A stretch of DNA of 64,000 bases from contig VXAA01001406.1 in NCBI GenBank assembly GCA_013399115.1, positions 256,525 through 320,524 of the forward strand, in the 5' to 3' direction. This document shows positions 49,491 to 62,039 of the stretch, one piece after another. Position numbers and translations under genes: made by a program. The DNA is from Anseranas semipalmata (Eukaryota > Chordata > Aves > Anseriformes > Anseranatidae). The notes below the pieces were generated by a model. That model did not search any database. It saw only the letters and a program-made list of their open reading frames with translations, and had not been told where the DNA came from. Position 1 is the stretch's first letter. Each line of letters begins with the position of its first letter.

Positions 49491-49644
49491 CTACTGGAGA
49501 TTTTTGTTTGGCCTCCTATTTTTTTCGCAGGATTTACCTTTCTTTTGCAGGATGTTCTGTCTTGCTTTAATAAAAGCTAGGATGTCAGCATCAGTCTGGC
49601 TGTCTCCAGTCAGAGGAATAGATGTACTTGAACTTGGTGAGGTC
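49491..49644 (-). CDS. KIF6: KIF6 last recognised exon, C terminus
   Basis: It begins ATTTCAG|GA and encodes TSPSSSTSIPLTGDSQTD, then ADILAFIKARQNILQKK. Two endings are possible. A donor at AAAG|GTAAAT (exon end 49538, 107 nt) would lead to a further small exon, as may be the case for human CLGSN. Read-through gives 15 more basic and polar residues and TAG at 49491-49493, followed by AATAAA at 49141. I cannot decide between them from sequence alone. Confidence 0.85.
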
Positions 49645-52600
49645 CTGAAATGAGAAAGCATATTTGTGGACCCAACTAAGGTTATTTTTCTGTTGCTTTA
49701 TCTCCCCTCTTCTTCAACATGGAGGACTTTGTTCTCCAGCTAGCAATGGAGAGATGCTAGAACTGGCATGGTTTAGAGTAAAATCAAGCTCAGGACATCT
49801 TAATGCTCTTATGTAGACTCCTAAGATTAGCCAGTAGCTTTTTAGTTTGGCAGGGCTACATGCTGATAAATTATAAAACCTCTCACAAAGGGTTAAAAAT
49901 ATTTTACTAATGAGTCAAAGACTTACCACCAAGTGGAAAAGCCTTGCATAGTGAGTTTACCAAAGAAATTATATGACCATGCCATGTGTTTGCTTCAGGA
50001 AAAAATGCAGCTATTTATTTGAACAGATCATTAGTATTTTTTCCTACTGTAAGGGATTAAGATTTCATACATACATGGAAGTAAAAAATCACATGATATT
50101 CATAACATTTACTGACAGAGGCAACTCCTTTGTGCTGTTGTGTCTCCAGTCCAGACAGATCTTGCATCTATGCAGTTAAATCATTGACTTACAGCTAACT
50201 TTCGATAGACCCTCTTGTGGTATAAGATGATGTAGTACAAGGAAGCTATTCTAATCATCTAAGGATTTGGCCCTGTGTCTTTAGCCATGTGTAAACATTA
50301 AGCACTAACAGCAAAAACGGAAATATAGTGATAAAAACTACAATATGGAAGCACAAGTGGAATTAAGGGGAGAAAAATGATTTTCACATATCCTACCTTT
50401 CTAATTATAGTTATTTCTGCTGTTTCTTACTGTCTATTGCAGTAAAAAGTAATTGTGCCTAGCAAAAAATAGAAGTCTGACATCCTTGTCTTTATGCTAT
50501 TAATTAAGTCCTCAGTTGCTGAATTAGTGAACCAAAATGGAAAAAAAACACAGAAGTAAATACATGAACTCAATAAAATATCTCTTATGTAATTTACAAG
50601 GAGAACTCAAAATACCAGCAATGGACTATTCTCTTATTGATGTTCATTTGATTAGCAATAATACAAAAATCAAAAATATACAATATATTTGATAAGGTCC
50701 TGCCTAAATTCAAGACTGTAACTTCTGGAAGTATACTGACTTGGCATGATGTTTTAGTGGGAGAAAAGGACATGGACATGAGCACATTAGAAATAAATGA
50801 GAAGCTGTCAAAAAAAAAAAAAAAAAGAGAGTAGTTTCTACTTAACTGCTAAGCTAATTTTCACAAAGCCTTACCTCTTTTGAAAAAATATGACATGTAA
50901 TTTTGCCAAGCCTGACACACTCAGGCTGCTGCTGTAATTTTATTTTACTAGAATAATTTGTAGGAGGGAAACTCAAAATATTTTGAGGAGACACAAGAAA
51001 CCGTACCTAAAATTTTACATCAATGTCATGAGGAGAAAATCACATGAATGAAAAATCTCTGCACAGTCCTTGCATTCTGTGATAGTTTTATATTCTGATC
51101 TCTCTTTCTTTCAAATGTTTTTACTTACTCTTTCAGAGTTCCTTTCTCTTGGAGAAGAAGAAACAGTCATGAGGATTCATGATCTCATGGCGAAGAATGC
51201 CTCAGGCCAAAAAGAAGCCACTTCTTTCCTATTGATAATGCATCTACCCGTGTAAAGCTATTGGACAGCTTGTGTTGTTCTTTTGGAAATTGGAGGAAAA
51301 CCTGCTATTTCCACTTTTTTTTTGTGGTTTAAAGAGACTGTTTTTAAAGAGATTGATAGAGGCTTATCTAAGTGTTATTCTACTGGTTTGCATTTTCCTC
51401 TGAATAGTCCAGGTGTGCTTCTTACCTTGTTTTTGAAGTTGGGTTATTAAAATTACTTGAATTGTTTTTCACAGATGGTTCTTCATTAGAGCTGGCTCTT
51501 GTGGTCTCTGAAAAACTGGAATGGGAGCAGAAATGAAGGCAAGAATATAATTCTTGTAGAGGGAATGTTAGTATGTGCTAAGTAACTACAAAGAAAAGTG
51601 TTTTTCAAGACCTTTTTTTTTTTTTTTTGTCTATATAAAGCGTTTGCTGTTTACTGGAAGAAAGAGTGTTTTCAGTTGAAGCCATGTGATGATTAGGTTT
51701 ATGTAGGGAATGTGGCTACTAAGGAATGACACATAAGCTCATAAAGATTATGCTTTTAGTATTTGCCTTCTAAGCAGGGCTTGTAAAGCACTTTGATGTA
51801 TCTGATGTACACTTTGTAGAGGTATATTTAGTTCCCAAACTGACTATTAGCCAAGTGAGGCCTTAGCTCATTTTCCATTCTTTCTTTAGTCAGGCAGAAC
51901 TATTACTGAAATCAGTGGGAGACTGGATAAAAACTCATTGAGGACTTTGGGATGTGACTTGTTGATGATAGCCAAATATATTGCGAACGGCTGTTGTGAA
52001 TTCCTGTCCCTGCAGATATCATTATCAAGGAATCTCTCAACTAGGAAGGCAGATTTCTGCCATGGGATGTCCAGGAACACTCTCCTCTCTGGGTGTTTGT
52101 GAACACTGCTGTATCTGGTGCCAATCTTTCTATTAGAGTGGAAACACGGAATTACTTAGTTTTAGGATTTTTCCAGTAGATGGCAGGATTGGCAAGTTCT
52201 TGCTTTTTCAAACTCTGCAGTAGTTTGTTCATTGTTGGCGGGTGAATTGATATTTCTGGCAGAGAACTTGAAAAGGGAAAGAAATTTATTACTAAAATTT
52301 TACTGTATTACACTGTGCCAGGTTCAGTTTTGCAGAAGATATTGTGCCCTAGAGTATAAGTCATTTTCAAATGAACAGCTCCAGGTTTACTGAATGTTTC
52401 TCTTTAACTCCTCAAGTCCCATACCATTCGCACCTGCCTAAGTGGATTAAATAACATCAAGACTCAGTCTAATTCAACTAAAGCAATATCATATTTAATG
52501 TTAATAACATTCCATACTTTATTAAGCCTACATATTACAAGAGCTAGAAAGGATGTGTGATGTTAGTACCTACTATGTGGTTTAACAGTATCTGGGAACT

Positions 52601-55600
52601 CCAGATTGTAGTTCTGCTTTAGGATTTCCTGATTTTTTTTTTTTCCATTGATTTGTCAGTTCTTAAAAATGAAGCGATCTAGGGGCTTAAATTCCATTTT
52701 TCTAAAAGGGCTCTGTGTACATGCCCTGAGATACCTAGGTATCATGGTTTAATAAATCATGGTACATCAACTGAACCATAGCAACCATCCATGATTGTGT
52801 TCTTTGCCTGCAACAAATGTAAGGCAATTGACTTAATGTGATCCTTTTTCATTGCCATAAGCTTCTTTGCTTTTTATTTGCCATGAACAGAATGTGTAAG
52901 TTTATAAATACTGTGTCAGCTGATGTAAGTACTTTTTATGCTGCAGTAGTTTATATGTTTGAACTCATTCACTGAATTCATTGAATTTTAATGAAAATTA
53001 GTTGCCAAAATTGTAAAATCACCCTTTTAAAGGGGACATTAAAAAAAAAAAAAAAGACAACACTACAGGTGTGACAGGGTTTGGCCTCTAAGGATCTCAC
53101 TTTCTTTCAATTGGGCTCCTGGACCCAGGACAATATGCCAAAATTTGCCTTAAAGTGCTCTGGGAGAACTGGGCACCTGAGGAAGGTGTATTAAATATAT
53201 ATATATATATGTATATAAGTAAAAGTATATATATGTATATAAGTAAAATAAAATTAGATTGAGTGAGCTGATGCCCAGAACCAGGAAATTAATATTACTG
53301 TGTTCAGAGATGGGCCTTAAACTGCTTCTCTGTCTAGGGAGTGGTTACAGCCAGACAAGTTTGTCTGTGGGATCCAAACTCTTCTCCTGCAAGTTAAGGA
53401 AGCTTTGTAATGACTTGAGGTGTTGCTTCCATGTAAGAGATTAATGATAAGAATACTAATCTAACAAATGAGTCTTTCAGCTTGGCAGAACTCAAAGCCC
53501 TTTTTTACATGTCACAGAGATTGCTCTAATCCCTAGGTTAGAGGGATGGTCTGTATAGGGATAATCTGCATACTTCATACTGAAGCTGTGATAATTTTTC
53601 CATGGTGTTGCAAGATATGTTGAATCAAAAGGGGATGAAAGAGTGTAATTTTCTTGTGCAGTGGTTTGTATGCTCAGATTTGTTAACATTTAGAGTGTGC
53701 AACTTCCTCCTGGTCTCTTCTCAGAAGCCAGGGCTCTCCTCTTTAATGTGAGTGTTAGATGCTTTTCCAGTGATGAGAAAAAGGGAAAATTTGCTAATAC
53801 TGCTCCAAATTGAATGAAAAGCCATTATGACAGGATTAGCTGGGAGCAATGTGTTAAGCTTGAAGGACTGGGCATCTCAGGGAACTTAGGCATTGATGTC
53901 CTTGCATGAAAACTACTTTTCTAGCTGCTCAATCTGAGAAACTTTTACATTGGCAAAGAGGTGAAACTGAAGGTGCTAAGAAAACCTGAAAGTAAGAAGT
54001 CAGGTGTTTGGTGACTCAATTTTTAAGTGCAGTCAGCACTTCTTGAGTCTGGGTGCTTGACAAAGCCAGACAAAACCATAGGTGACCTAATTTAGTGTGA
54101 TGATAGCTCTTCTTCAAGCAAGAGGTTGGTCTAGAGATCTACAGAGGTGCTTTCCAACTAACATTTCTATAACATGTAACTTGGCACTCCTGGCTCACAG
54201 TTTTGGATTCGGATGGACATATGAGCTGTATAAATCCAGTCTCTCTATCTGTCTCCTAAGCTCTAACATTATTCTTTTGACAATGTATAATTCCAATTTT
54301 CATTCTGAATCTATCTGATTTTTTCTTGAGTTGAATTCAAGAAGTCTCAAATCCCTGTTTCCTGACAGTTTTGGTAAAATTCCTGCTTGTTCTGGATATT
54401 ACAGATAGTCTGTCAACTTCAGATTTCTCAATTCTTTTCTTATCTTAGTAGACGAAATTTGACCCAAAGGGTGACTTGTTTTTTCTGTTTGGGTCATCTG
54501 TTGGGGGGCATATCTCTGGGACGAGCATGGGGCTGCAGCTGGAGACATGTACACAGTGTTGCTGCAGTGTCTCCCTTGCTGTGGAAACCTAAGGGCCAGG
54601 GGAAGTTGGCCCATGAGCTGATTAACTCCATCTAGCACTTGGGGTGGAGAAGGTGGAAAGACGATGGGTGTCATGGTATGAATGCTCGATTTGACAGTGC
54701 ATCACTGAAAAAAATGGAGAATGAGTGTAAAATTCAAAGGTGTGCAACTGCTGCATTGTTAAAAAAAACAGCCGCAGTCCTCCAGTCATCTGAGCCTTGG
54801 AAGTGCAGGGAACAGATGTTCTGTTTAAAGGCAGACAAAATATATTCAGCAAGATTAAAGCTGCTTAAAATCTGAGCATTTTTGTATTTGGTTACAAAAT
54901 CAAATTTGGCTTCACTTGCAAATTCTTAGATAAATTGTTCAAGTTAAATTGTTACCAACATTAGAAAACCTTTGAAATGTCATTAATCAAACATATTATT
55001 CCCACATTACAGTTTATCATTATGTAACACTGCAGAAAATTGGCAGGAATGAAAAACAATCAAGGTAGAAAATGCTGCAAAAAAAATGTAAATGTTTCCA
55101 TTGTTTCACATAGCACTAATATAGGGAGTAATTTTTGCAATACAGGGCAGTCGATACTAAAACAACTGATGCTAAAAGTCACTAGAGAATGTGAAGAGTT
55201 GTCTGAAAATACCTCCAAGGGAATCTAAAGTGACAGGAAGATTTTGAAGAAGTGAAGAGACATGGAGCTTGAGATTGAACATGCTATGGGGTTTGCTGGA
55301 ACAGGACAAACGAGATCCAGTAAGAGGGAATGACTGAGGTTAAGCTATGAGTGATTTGAAAAGGAATGGACTCCTTTTGAGAGGAGGAAAAAAATCCAAA
55401 ATTTTTAGATTTGAGTAAGCATCCAACATTTGCTTGATTCAAGGGAAATACAAGAACAGTTCAACACTGGTGAAATTAAACATTCAGTAAGAGAAGTAAC
55501 TTGAACAGATAGGGATCTGATGAACTTCTTAAATGAAAGCCAACGTGTGAGAAAAATGTATGAGGATGAACAAAGACTTTCTGCAGACTTGTCAGGAAGC

Positions 55601-58600
55601 CACTAAGAGACATAAACATACATACAGTATGAGTTGCAGTTCATACCATAGCTTTATGGTAGAGATAACATGGGCAAGTAGGGTATTCTTTTTCAAGTTT
55701 GAAGGATTATATTAGGTATTCATTTGAATAAAATTCTTGATGATTATTTTATTCCTCGTCCCTTCTCTTTGTACCGTGACTCTGGGATTGCTGATTAGAC
55801 ACTTTTCTGTGTGGAATATAGAGGTGGGTCATTCTTTCTCCACTTCACACAGTTGTTCTTCATTTTAAGTAATATGTTCAGAAAAGATAAGATTTAACAT
55901 TTCTACAACCTTCATATGAAATATATGCAAAGATAAATATAATCTGGAAACCTCTGGAAATCTGGAAAGGTTAATGAACATGAGCCTGTTAGCCTCTACA
56001 ATATATAAACAATTGGTTTCAGCTATTTTAAGTATATTAGATCTAGTAACGGGATTAACCTTTCAATAAATTGCCTTTCTTATGCAGAAATGTTTTTTCT
56101 CGTGCCAAACCCACTGATGTCACTCTATCCCCCACTTCAGCACTGCGGTCACTGAAATCAGTGAAGTTTTGCTTCTTACTCTAGTGGGAGTAGGATCAAG
56201 CCAATGGCTTGAGAAAGGTAAAGCTTACTAAGGCAGAAATGTTCACTGTTTAACTCCTTTATAACAAACTTATTTTGACACTTAACAATTCGGCCTTTTT
56301 TTTTTTTTTTTTCCAAATCAAAAAGAGACATGTTTGGGCATGGATTGAATGCCTTTTATATGTGTGTATCCTTCTTAAGCCTCACAAGGATTACTAACTT
56401 CCCTTCTCTGTTATTCTAGTTATAAATTGATTTAATATAAAATATAATTTGAGGCTATCACATTCCCTTCCCAAGGCTTAATAACATAACTAAGGTGTGT
56501 CAAACAATAACAATCCACATGAATTATGCACTAGGAGGTGATCGAAAGATTTTGTTCAAACAGACATATAAATCTCAAGAAAGATTATGAAATATACTTG
56601 TAACCTTGATGTGCAATTATTTTAGAATTATTTATGAAATATACTTGTAATCTTGATGTGCAATTATTAGGCAATTTATTACTTCTAATCCTGAAGTCTG
56701 TATTTATATCCATTCACACTAAGGAGTTTGTCTGAATAGTTTTACTGCATACTTGTTCTGTCAACAGCAGTCCTAGATTTCTGACATGCAGCCCACTAAG
56801 TTTTAGATCTTATATCTATTGAACACACCTGTGAACTGAATTCCTTCTTGGAAATAGGTTTTATTTACACTACATTATATTGTATATAATTTATGTTGGT
56901 TTCTGCTTTTGTGACCAGTTATTCTGCTAGGTGAAGATACCAGTATCATTTCAGAAAGAGACTGTTGATTTTGTGATGAATTAGAAACAAAGAGCTATTT
57001 GTATCTTGGAACTATGTAACAGAGAGGAGAAATCGTAGCCTGGACTCATCCTACATAATCATGGTAAGTGGTAAGTAAAGTTCCTGTGTCAACTGGGGTC
57101 AAAGAAATCCTTGGAAAATAAATATTTTACTGCTTTATACTCCTAAAGCCTGTGAAATTGGACACTGCTACTCTAAAATGTTATTGCCTCAAGTAGGGGG
57201 AAAAGTGAAATTTCATGCACAGTGGGATGTTAAGCCTGCAGCTCTGCCTCACAAAAAGCAGAAATAGTGTTTCTAATTCCATATACATCATAATTGGAAA
57301 TGTACCTGTGTAAAATATGGTTAAACAGCTAAAATAAGATCAATTCTCTGGAACTGTAAGAAGGAAAGAGCAGTTAACTTCGAAGGACCATTACAAGAAT
57401 ACTGATAGAAATGGTATTATATATGGGAAAACAAAACTATATACTTCCTGACTCCTTCTACAATTTCAGTTCAAGAAGATGAATGCTCTGGGTCTGTGAT
57501 ACCTATGTAAGGATCAGTCAGTCAGTCTCAGTCAACATGTCCATTACTTAAACACAGAGAAACTCTGCGACTTTTTTTGAGAGACCATGTGGGACAGTAT
57601 GGGACTCTGAAATATGCTTGGCAGTTTAAAGGCACCAGACACCTTCCCATGTTCTATACCAAATACCAGATACCCTTTTCTGAGACCTGTCCTCCAGTAA
57701 TAAACAGAATGGTAAAGGCATTTGAAAGAAAAGTTTAAAATAAAATTATAAAGGAACCAGTTACGTAATTTTGCTTCTGAGCTGGAGTGGGGATGTGGGA
57801 AGGGGAGACCACCACTCATGGAGGGCAGTCTCCCATTGCACTGAAAAGCTCCTGAGGCATTATCACATGCTCTTTTTAGTTCTAGCTTAAACTGCAGAAG
57901 ATATCACTGTCCTGAGCAATGCATCAGTACACCAATGGGAAGTTGTTCCCAAGAACAACAGGGCAAAAAGGTTGTGCAAGAGGTCCTTGGTTTAATTCAA
58001 TATGAAGTTAAAGGGAGTAGTTCAAATGACAGTCATGGATTGTTTGAGCTAACTTGGCTGACTTTGCGCTGAGCTAGACTAAAATGCTCTCACATTCTGT
58101 TCCATCAGCTTTTCTCTGGGACTAGTAACCTTCAGCCTAAAACCAGAAATGAACAGCTCAAATGAGGTCTTTAACCATGTCAGCCATTTGCAAAGAGAAT
58201 AGTGTCTAAGTCTTTAGAGAACACAGAATAAAAATTGAAGGAAAGTAGAGAAGACTAGAGTTGTTTCCATCAGCTTAAGCCATCTGAAAATGCCTTCTTG
58301 GACATCCTTAGAGGATGATGGGTTTCATTCTCTCCCTGCACTGATTATGGGGTTTTTACTATAGATACACAAAAGTTTACAATAAAAATTAGAATGTATT
58401 TTACACTTTTAGGCAAATCCAGTATTCATTATTTAATGGCAGGTAGGATATATTATGTTTGTTGCAAAGCAAGAAACATTATTTAAGCAGAGTATTGTTA
58501 TAAAAATGTAGGTAAAGCTACTCATCAGTGAAAGATTAACTGTATAATGAGAAGGAGAGAGAGAGAGAGGTAGAAAGGGACAAGGAGGGAGATTGTCCAT

Positions 58601-61600
58601 GAATATAGAAACCTGCACATTGTGGTATACATTTTCTCGCACTCAACCTTGCTTGAAGGCTATGAAAGATCTGTTACTGTAAATTTGAATTAGATGTTTT
58701 GAAATCAGAAGCAACTGATGATGAAACAACTGACATAATTACATCTTTGTACCGCAGAGGATGCACTAGTGTTTTACAATATCACGTGCAATATCATTGT
58801 GGAACAATATGCTGCGTAAGTGTAGCACCAGGACATTTTTTCAACAGCAAATCTAGGCTATATATTAAATCATTTAAAAATATTTTTTGTTTTGCAGCCT
58901 CCTGGATACATTCCAAAAGAGATATGGTCTCCTTGTATAGCAGAATTGACTGATAACAGGCTTTATTTTCCTAGTCATCTGTCATGGGATCCCTGGTGAT
59001 AGGTTTCCAGGGTCCCAAGAACAACAACTCAAAAGGACTGAGTTACAATAAGCTACCTTCAATATGACTGCAAAACAACCGAATGATAAGAATTCATTTT
59101 CTACACAGTCATTTTTCTTGTAACTGGAAATGCGTTTTTTGAGTGTGATATTTGCAAAGCATTCTGGTGTACTGCAGTTCTAATAAAACTGCATTTTCTT
59201 ACAAGTAAGGAAGAGAAAAATGACCAATTTACCTGTTAGTTGATAGAGGTTGTGAAGATTTGATAAACTGGGGACTAACTGTCGTGGTATTTGGTGAGCT
59301 GACCAACTCTGGCTTTTCCTGCCGGGTCTAGATTGAAATACAAAATTATGTAGGATAGGATTTTTTTAGAGCACTTAATATTGGCCTACAGGTCTCAGCA
59401 ATAACAAGGCAGGTCAATGACTCATTCAAAAAACACAGAGTCTGAATCACACAGTATTTTCTTCACTTGGACAAACACTTCTGAACAAAGAGAAAAGTGT
59501 TTAGGATTGGTTCAAGTATTTTTAAGCTCGAGTTACAGGTTTTTAATATGTAACAGCACGTGCTCACTGATTTGAGTTTCTTAGGGAGCTCAGATGTATA
59601 GATAGGTCAAGATCCAAGATATCAATCCTATTTTTTTCCCATTTTTTTAAACTTCTGCTGGTAAATTATGAGAAGCTAAATCCTGTACCTCTCCTGTTAA
59701 AGCACAGAGAAAAATGTGCTCCAGTGGATTCAAGAATACTACTTGCAGTTAGGCGGGTCACTAAAGCATTATCCTCTTTGCCACTACTATGGTTAGGGAT
59801 TTTAATTTGAAACATATTTTGTAATGATAACTTGAATTTAAGCTAGTTTGATGGTGCTTTATGGATAACTAAGTTCCTCATGTTAAGTTCAGCATCTATT
59901 TTAGACTATTTTCTTAAAAATACAGTTTAAATTTATACTCATTGAAACTAAATAAAATACTGACTAAACACTTCTTTGTTTATAATAACTTTTCACCAAG
60001 GAGTAAATCTTCTCTTCCAGTTAATAATATGTGATATGGATGGACTGCACTTGGCAGTCTTTTTCATTAGGCTGATGTGCATCTCATGGCAGTGCAGTGC
60101 TGTGAGATGCCATGTCACTGCTCAGAAGTCATTAAAAAAAGTGTCAAAAGGGGAGCTCATAAGAAATTTTTGTTGTTTCAGTTGTTCCCCCTCCAGACCC
60201 TCTTGTGCTGTCCCCTGTGTTCGTGAAACTGTGTAGCTGTCTCACTGTGTTATGAACTTCACATACACTGCTTACTATATCTCCTTAGTTCGTTTTTACA
60301 GAAGTGATTAAATTAGACCATGCTGTTTGTGCTGGGTTCTTAAGCAGGCAATGACGGTAGTGGTGGGGCTCACTTAGAGAGCAAGGGGACACGTGCTCTG
60401 TGCTGAGAGTCTGTGACCCTCTGGGAGCTTAAGAAAGCTGAAAGGTTACAGGAGACTTTGAAATATTGCTAAAAAAAGATTACATCTGTTAGGTTTTGTC
60501 CATATTACAGCTATGACTGCCATTTTCTAATATACACATCATAAACCTGATGAAATCATAGTTTTGCTAGCAGTGAGAAAGATTCTTTTTTTTCCAATCT
60601 CTTCTACTCATTTTATGTTCCTTCAGTGTCTTTGGCCTTTTGGGGACCATTCTTGGCTTTCCTTCAAGTTGTTTGGGAGGATGTCAAAACAAAATAGTGG
60701 AGAAAGCAAGGGTTTTGCTTTGTTTGTATTAGCTTCATACAAGCATAATTCACATTAGCTTTGTCTGATTTAAATTGGAACGAACAGAGGTGAATCAGGC
60801 CCCAAATCCCAGCCTTCATACTCTTTTCTATCTAGTCAGTTAACTACTTCTTTAAGAAATGATTGAAAATGTTACATTTATGTGAAAATGGAAGATATAT
60901 AGAGTGATTTTATACCTGTAGATTTGTTGCCTCTTCAGACCACCAGACTTCAAAGTCTTTTTGCAGCTTCACCTTGGCTTTTTCCATGAGAAGCTGCAGG
61001 TGCTCAATCTCTACCTTCAGTCCCTTCAAGCGATTGAACATTGTTTTATAACTAATATGAGAAGAAGAAAGGGTATTAAAGATCTTCCAACACGTCTCTG
61101 AATAAAACTTTATCCTACCTAGAACAGATACAGATTTAAATTACAAAAGAATGTATAATAATCACAGATGGAGTGGTGGGGATGGACAGAGTGGTGGTAG
61201 GAAGAGACATCTCATATTTTATGACAGCTTCACTAGACAGTAGGTACAAGAAATTCATCGTGGAAAACTTCTATTTCACTGAAAAAATTACTGAAATTCA
61301 AGTGCAACCAACACTGATTAACAATTAAATACGGGCTCAAATATGTCAAGCTATGCATTGATTCCCCTTCCAAAAGGAAGCTAACGTATAGTCAGAGATT
61401 TACCGTAGCATGAAACAGCCAGAAGTTTCCTCATAGGTTACAGCTAACATAAATGATAGCAAATTACTTAGCACTGATATCCTTGCATCTATTTTCTTTT
61501 ATCCTCCTGGCTACAGCTACACTGGAGCAAATGGAAAGATTGGTTAACTAATTCATATTCTGCATATTATTTACACTTACTCAGTCCTGTATAGCCTAAA

Positions 61601-62039
61601 GGTTTTCCTTATGTCCAGGAAGGCAGGGCATTCATTAATCAACAAAGATGGTTCAGAGTACATTTGGATTCAAAGAACAAAGTTCTAAAACTAATCCTCA
61701 AGTGGGACATTAAGTTATTTTTATTCTTTTTTGACCATTAGCCCTAGCATAAAGGTTCCCTACTCACATACTGTGGCATCTTACAGACAAACCAGCAGCA
61801 TATACACAAATTTAAAAATTATCAGTGAACCACAAAGCTGACATTTTTTAAAATGTCAGAGAAAACCCTGAGGTTAACTGTGTGTGTAGAATTGTAATTG
61901 GAATATAATAACAGTATAATTTATCTTCTGAAGGATTTGAGGCAGAAGTAATACCTTTTTTTCTCTTCTTCAATTTGGGTTCGAATTCTCTCTTCCACTC
62001 GATCAAGCATATTTAGCTCTTCAGAAGGATTCAAAACAG
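49491..62039 (-). CDS. KIF6: KIF6 kinesin-like protein, C-terminal exons only
   Basis: This is the 3' part of a kinesin-9 family motor gene; the ATPase motor domain lies beyond position 64000. Seen: exons 61955-62039, 60916-61051, 59233-59327, 52156-52266, 51426-51515 and 49538-49644 (or to a stop at 49491). They splice with phases 1-2-0-2-2-2 and no stop. The first two encode a coiled coil: EERIRTQIEEEKK, then YKTMFNRLKGLKVEIEHLQL and VKLQKDFEVWW. These are nearly identical to the stretch before the tail of human KIF6. The next three encode a poorly conserved Ser/Thr/Asn-rich tail. The last carries SIPLTGDSQTD and AFIKARQNILQK, matching the human C terminus. Gene order next to KCNK16 agrees with human. 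The middle exons rest on phase and splice sites as much as on similarity. Confidence 0.9.
51426..51515 (-). CDS. KIF6: KIF6 exon: tail
   Basis: The exon is 90 nt after a long pyrimidine tract (CCCATTCCAG|TT), ending ACAAG|GTAAGA. It encodes FSETTRASSNEEPSVKN and NSSNFNNPTSKT, polar and low-complexity. A second AG seven bases inside the exon would break the phase with the upstream exon, so the first AG is preferred. Confidence 0.75.
51613..51628. repeat. Poly-T run
   Basis: Sixteen T about 100 bases upstream (in transcript sense) of a KIF6 tail exon. Confidence 0.9.
52156..52266 (-). CDS. KIF6: KIF6 exon: tail
   Basis: The exon is 111 nt, bordered by TTTTCAAG|TT and ACTAA|GTAATT. It encodes SLPEISIHPPTMNKLLQSLK and KQELANPAIYWKNPKT. 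If the donor is skipped, the frame stops one codon later (TAA), which would make a shorter protein. The donor is weaker than the others, but its phase fits both neighbours. Confidence 0.7.
53195..53250. repeat. (AT)n repeat with an internal 24-bp duplication
   Basis: A run of AT dinucleotides is followed by two copies of GTATATAAGTAAAA starting at 53211 and 53235. Confidence 0.85.
54088..54176 (+). mobile_element. CR1 LINE 3'-end fragment, degraded
   Basis: CAAGAGGTTGGTCTAGAGAT, then CTACAGAGGTGCTTTCCAAC, corresponds to the CR1 terminal block (ttggactagatgat..aggtcccttccaac). It ends in ACATTTCTATAAC, a decayed ATTCTATGA motif. Confidence 0.75.
56296..56312. repeat. Poly-T run
   Basis: Seventeen T. 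Confidence 0.9.
56585..56669. repeat. Direct repeat, two near-identical copies of about 38 bases spaced 47
   Basis: The copies begin TTATGAAATATACTTGTAA at 56585 and 56632 and continue to GATGTGCAATTATT. Only one C/T difference was seen inside the shared block. The copies are separated by nine bases, indicating a recent local duplication. Confidence 0.93.
58553..58569. repeat. (GA)n microsatellite
   Basis: Eight GA units. Confidence 0.9.
59233..59327 (-). CDS. KIF6: KIF6 exon: tail
   Basis: The exon is 95 nt, bordered by CAATCTAG|AC and AACAG|GTAAAT. It encodes TRQEKPELVSSPNTTT and SPQFIKSSQPLSTN. It is rich in Ser, Thr and Pro, likely unstructured, and little conserved with mammals. It fits phase 0 in and phase 2 out. 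Confidence 0.8.
60916..61051 (-). CDS. KIF6: KIF6 exon: coiled coil
   Basis: The exon is 136 nt, bordered by CATATTAG|TT and CTACAG|GTATAA. It encodes YKTMFNRLKGLKVEIEHLQL, then LMEKAKVKLQKDFEVWW and SEEATNLQ. This is the best-conserved piece here and the main basis for naming the gene. Confidence 0.95.
61955..62039 (-). CDS. KIF6: KIF6 exon: coiled coil, first in window
   Basis: The exon is 85 nt, bordered by TCCTATAG|CT and AAAAAG|GTATTA. It encodes VLNPSEELNMLDRVEER and IRTQIEEEKK, a charged heptad-like helix. It needs one base from the preceding exon and ends after two bases of the serine codon before YKTMF. Confidence 0.85.

Larger units (their letters stand above)
52267..59232 (-). other. 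KIF6: KIF6 intron between tail exons (7.0 kb)
   Basis: Contents are an A run at 53041-53055, an AT-rich repeat at 53195-53250, a CR1 end at about 54088-54176, a T run at 56296-56312, a 47-bp-spaced duplication at 56585-56669 and a GA repeat at 58553-58569. No further exon in matching phase was recognised, though a short tail exon could be missed because this part of KIF6 is so divergent. Confidence 0.75.
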
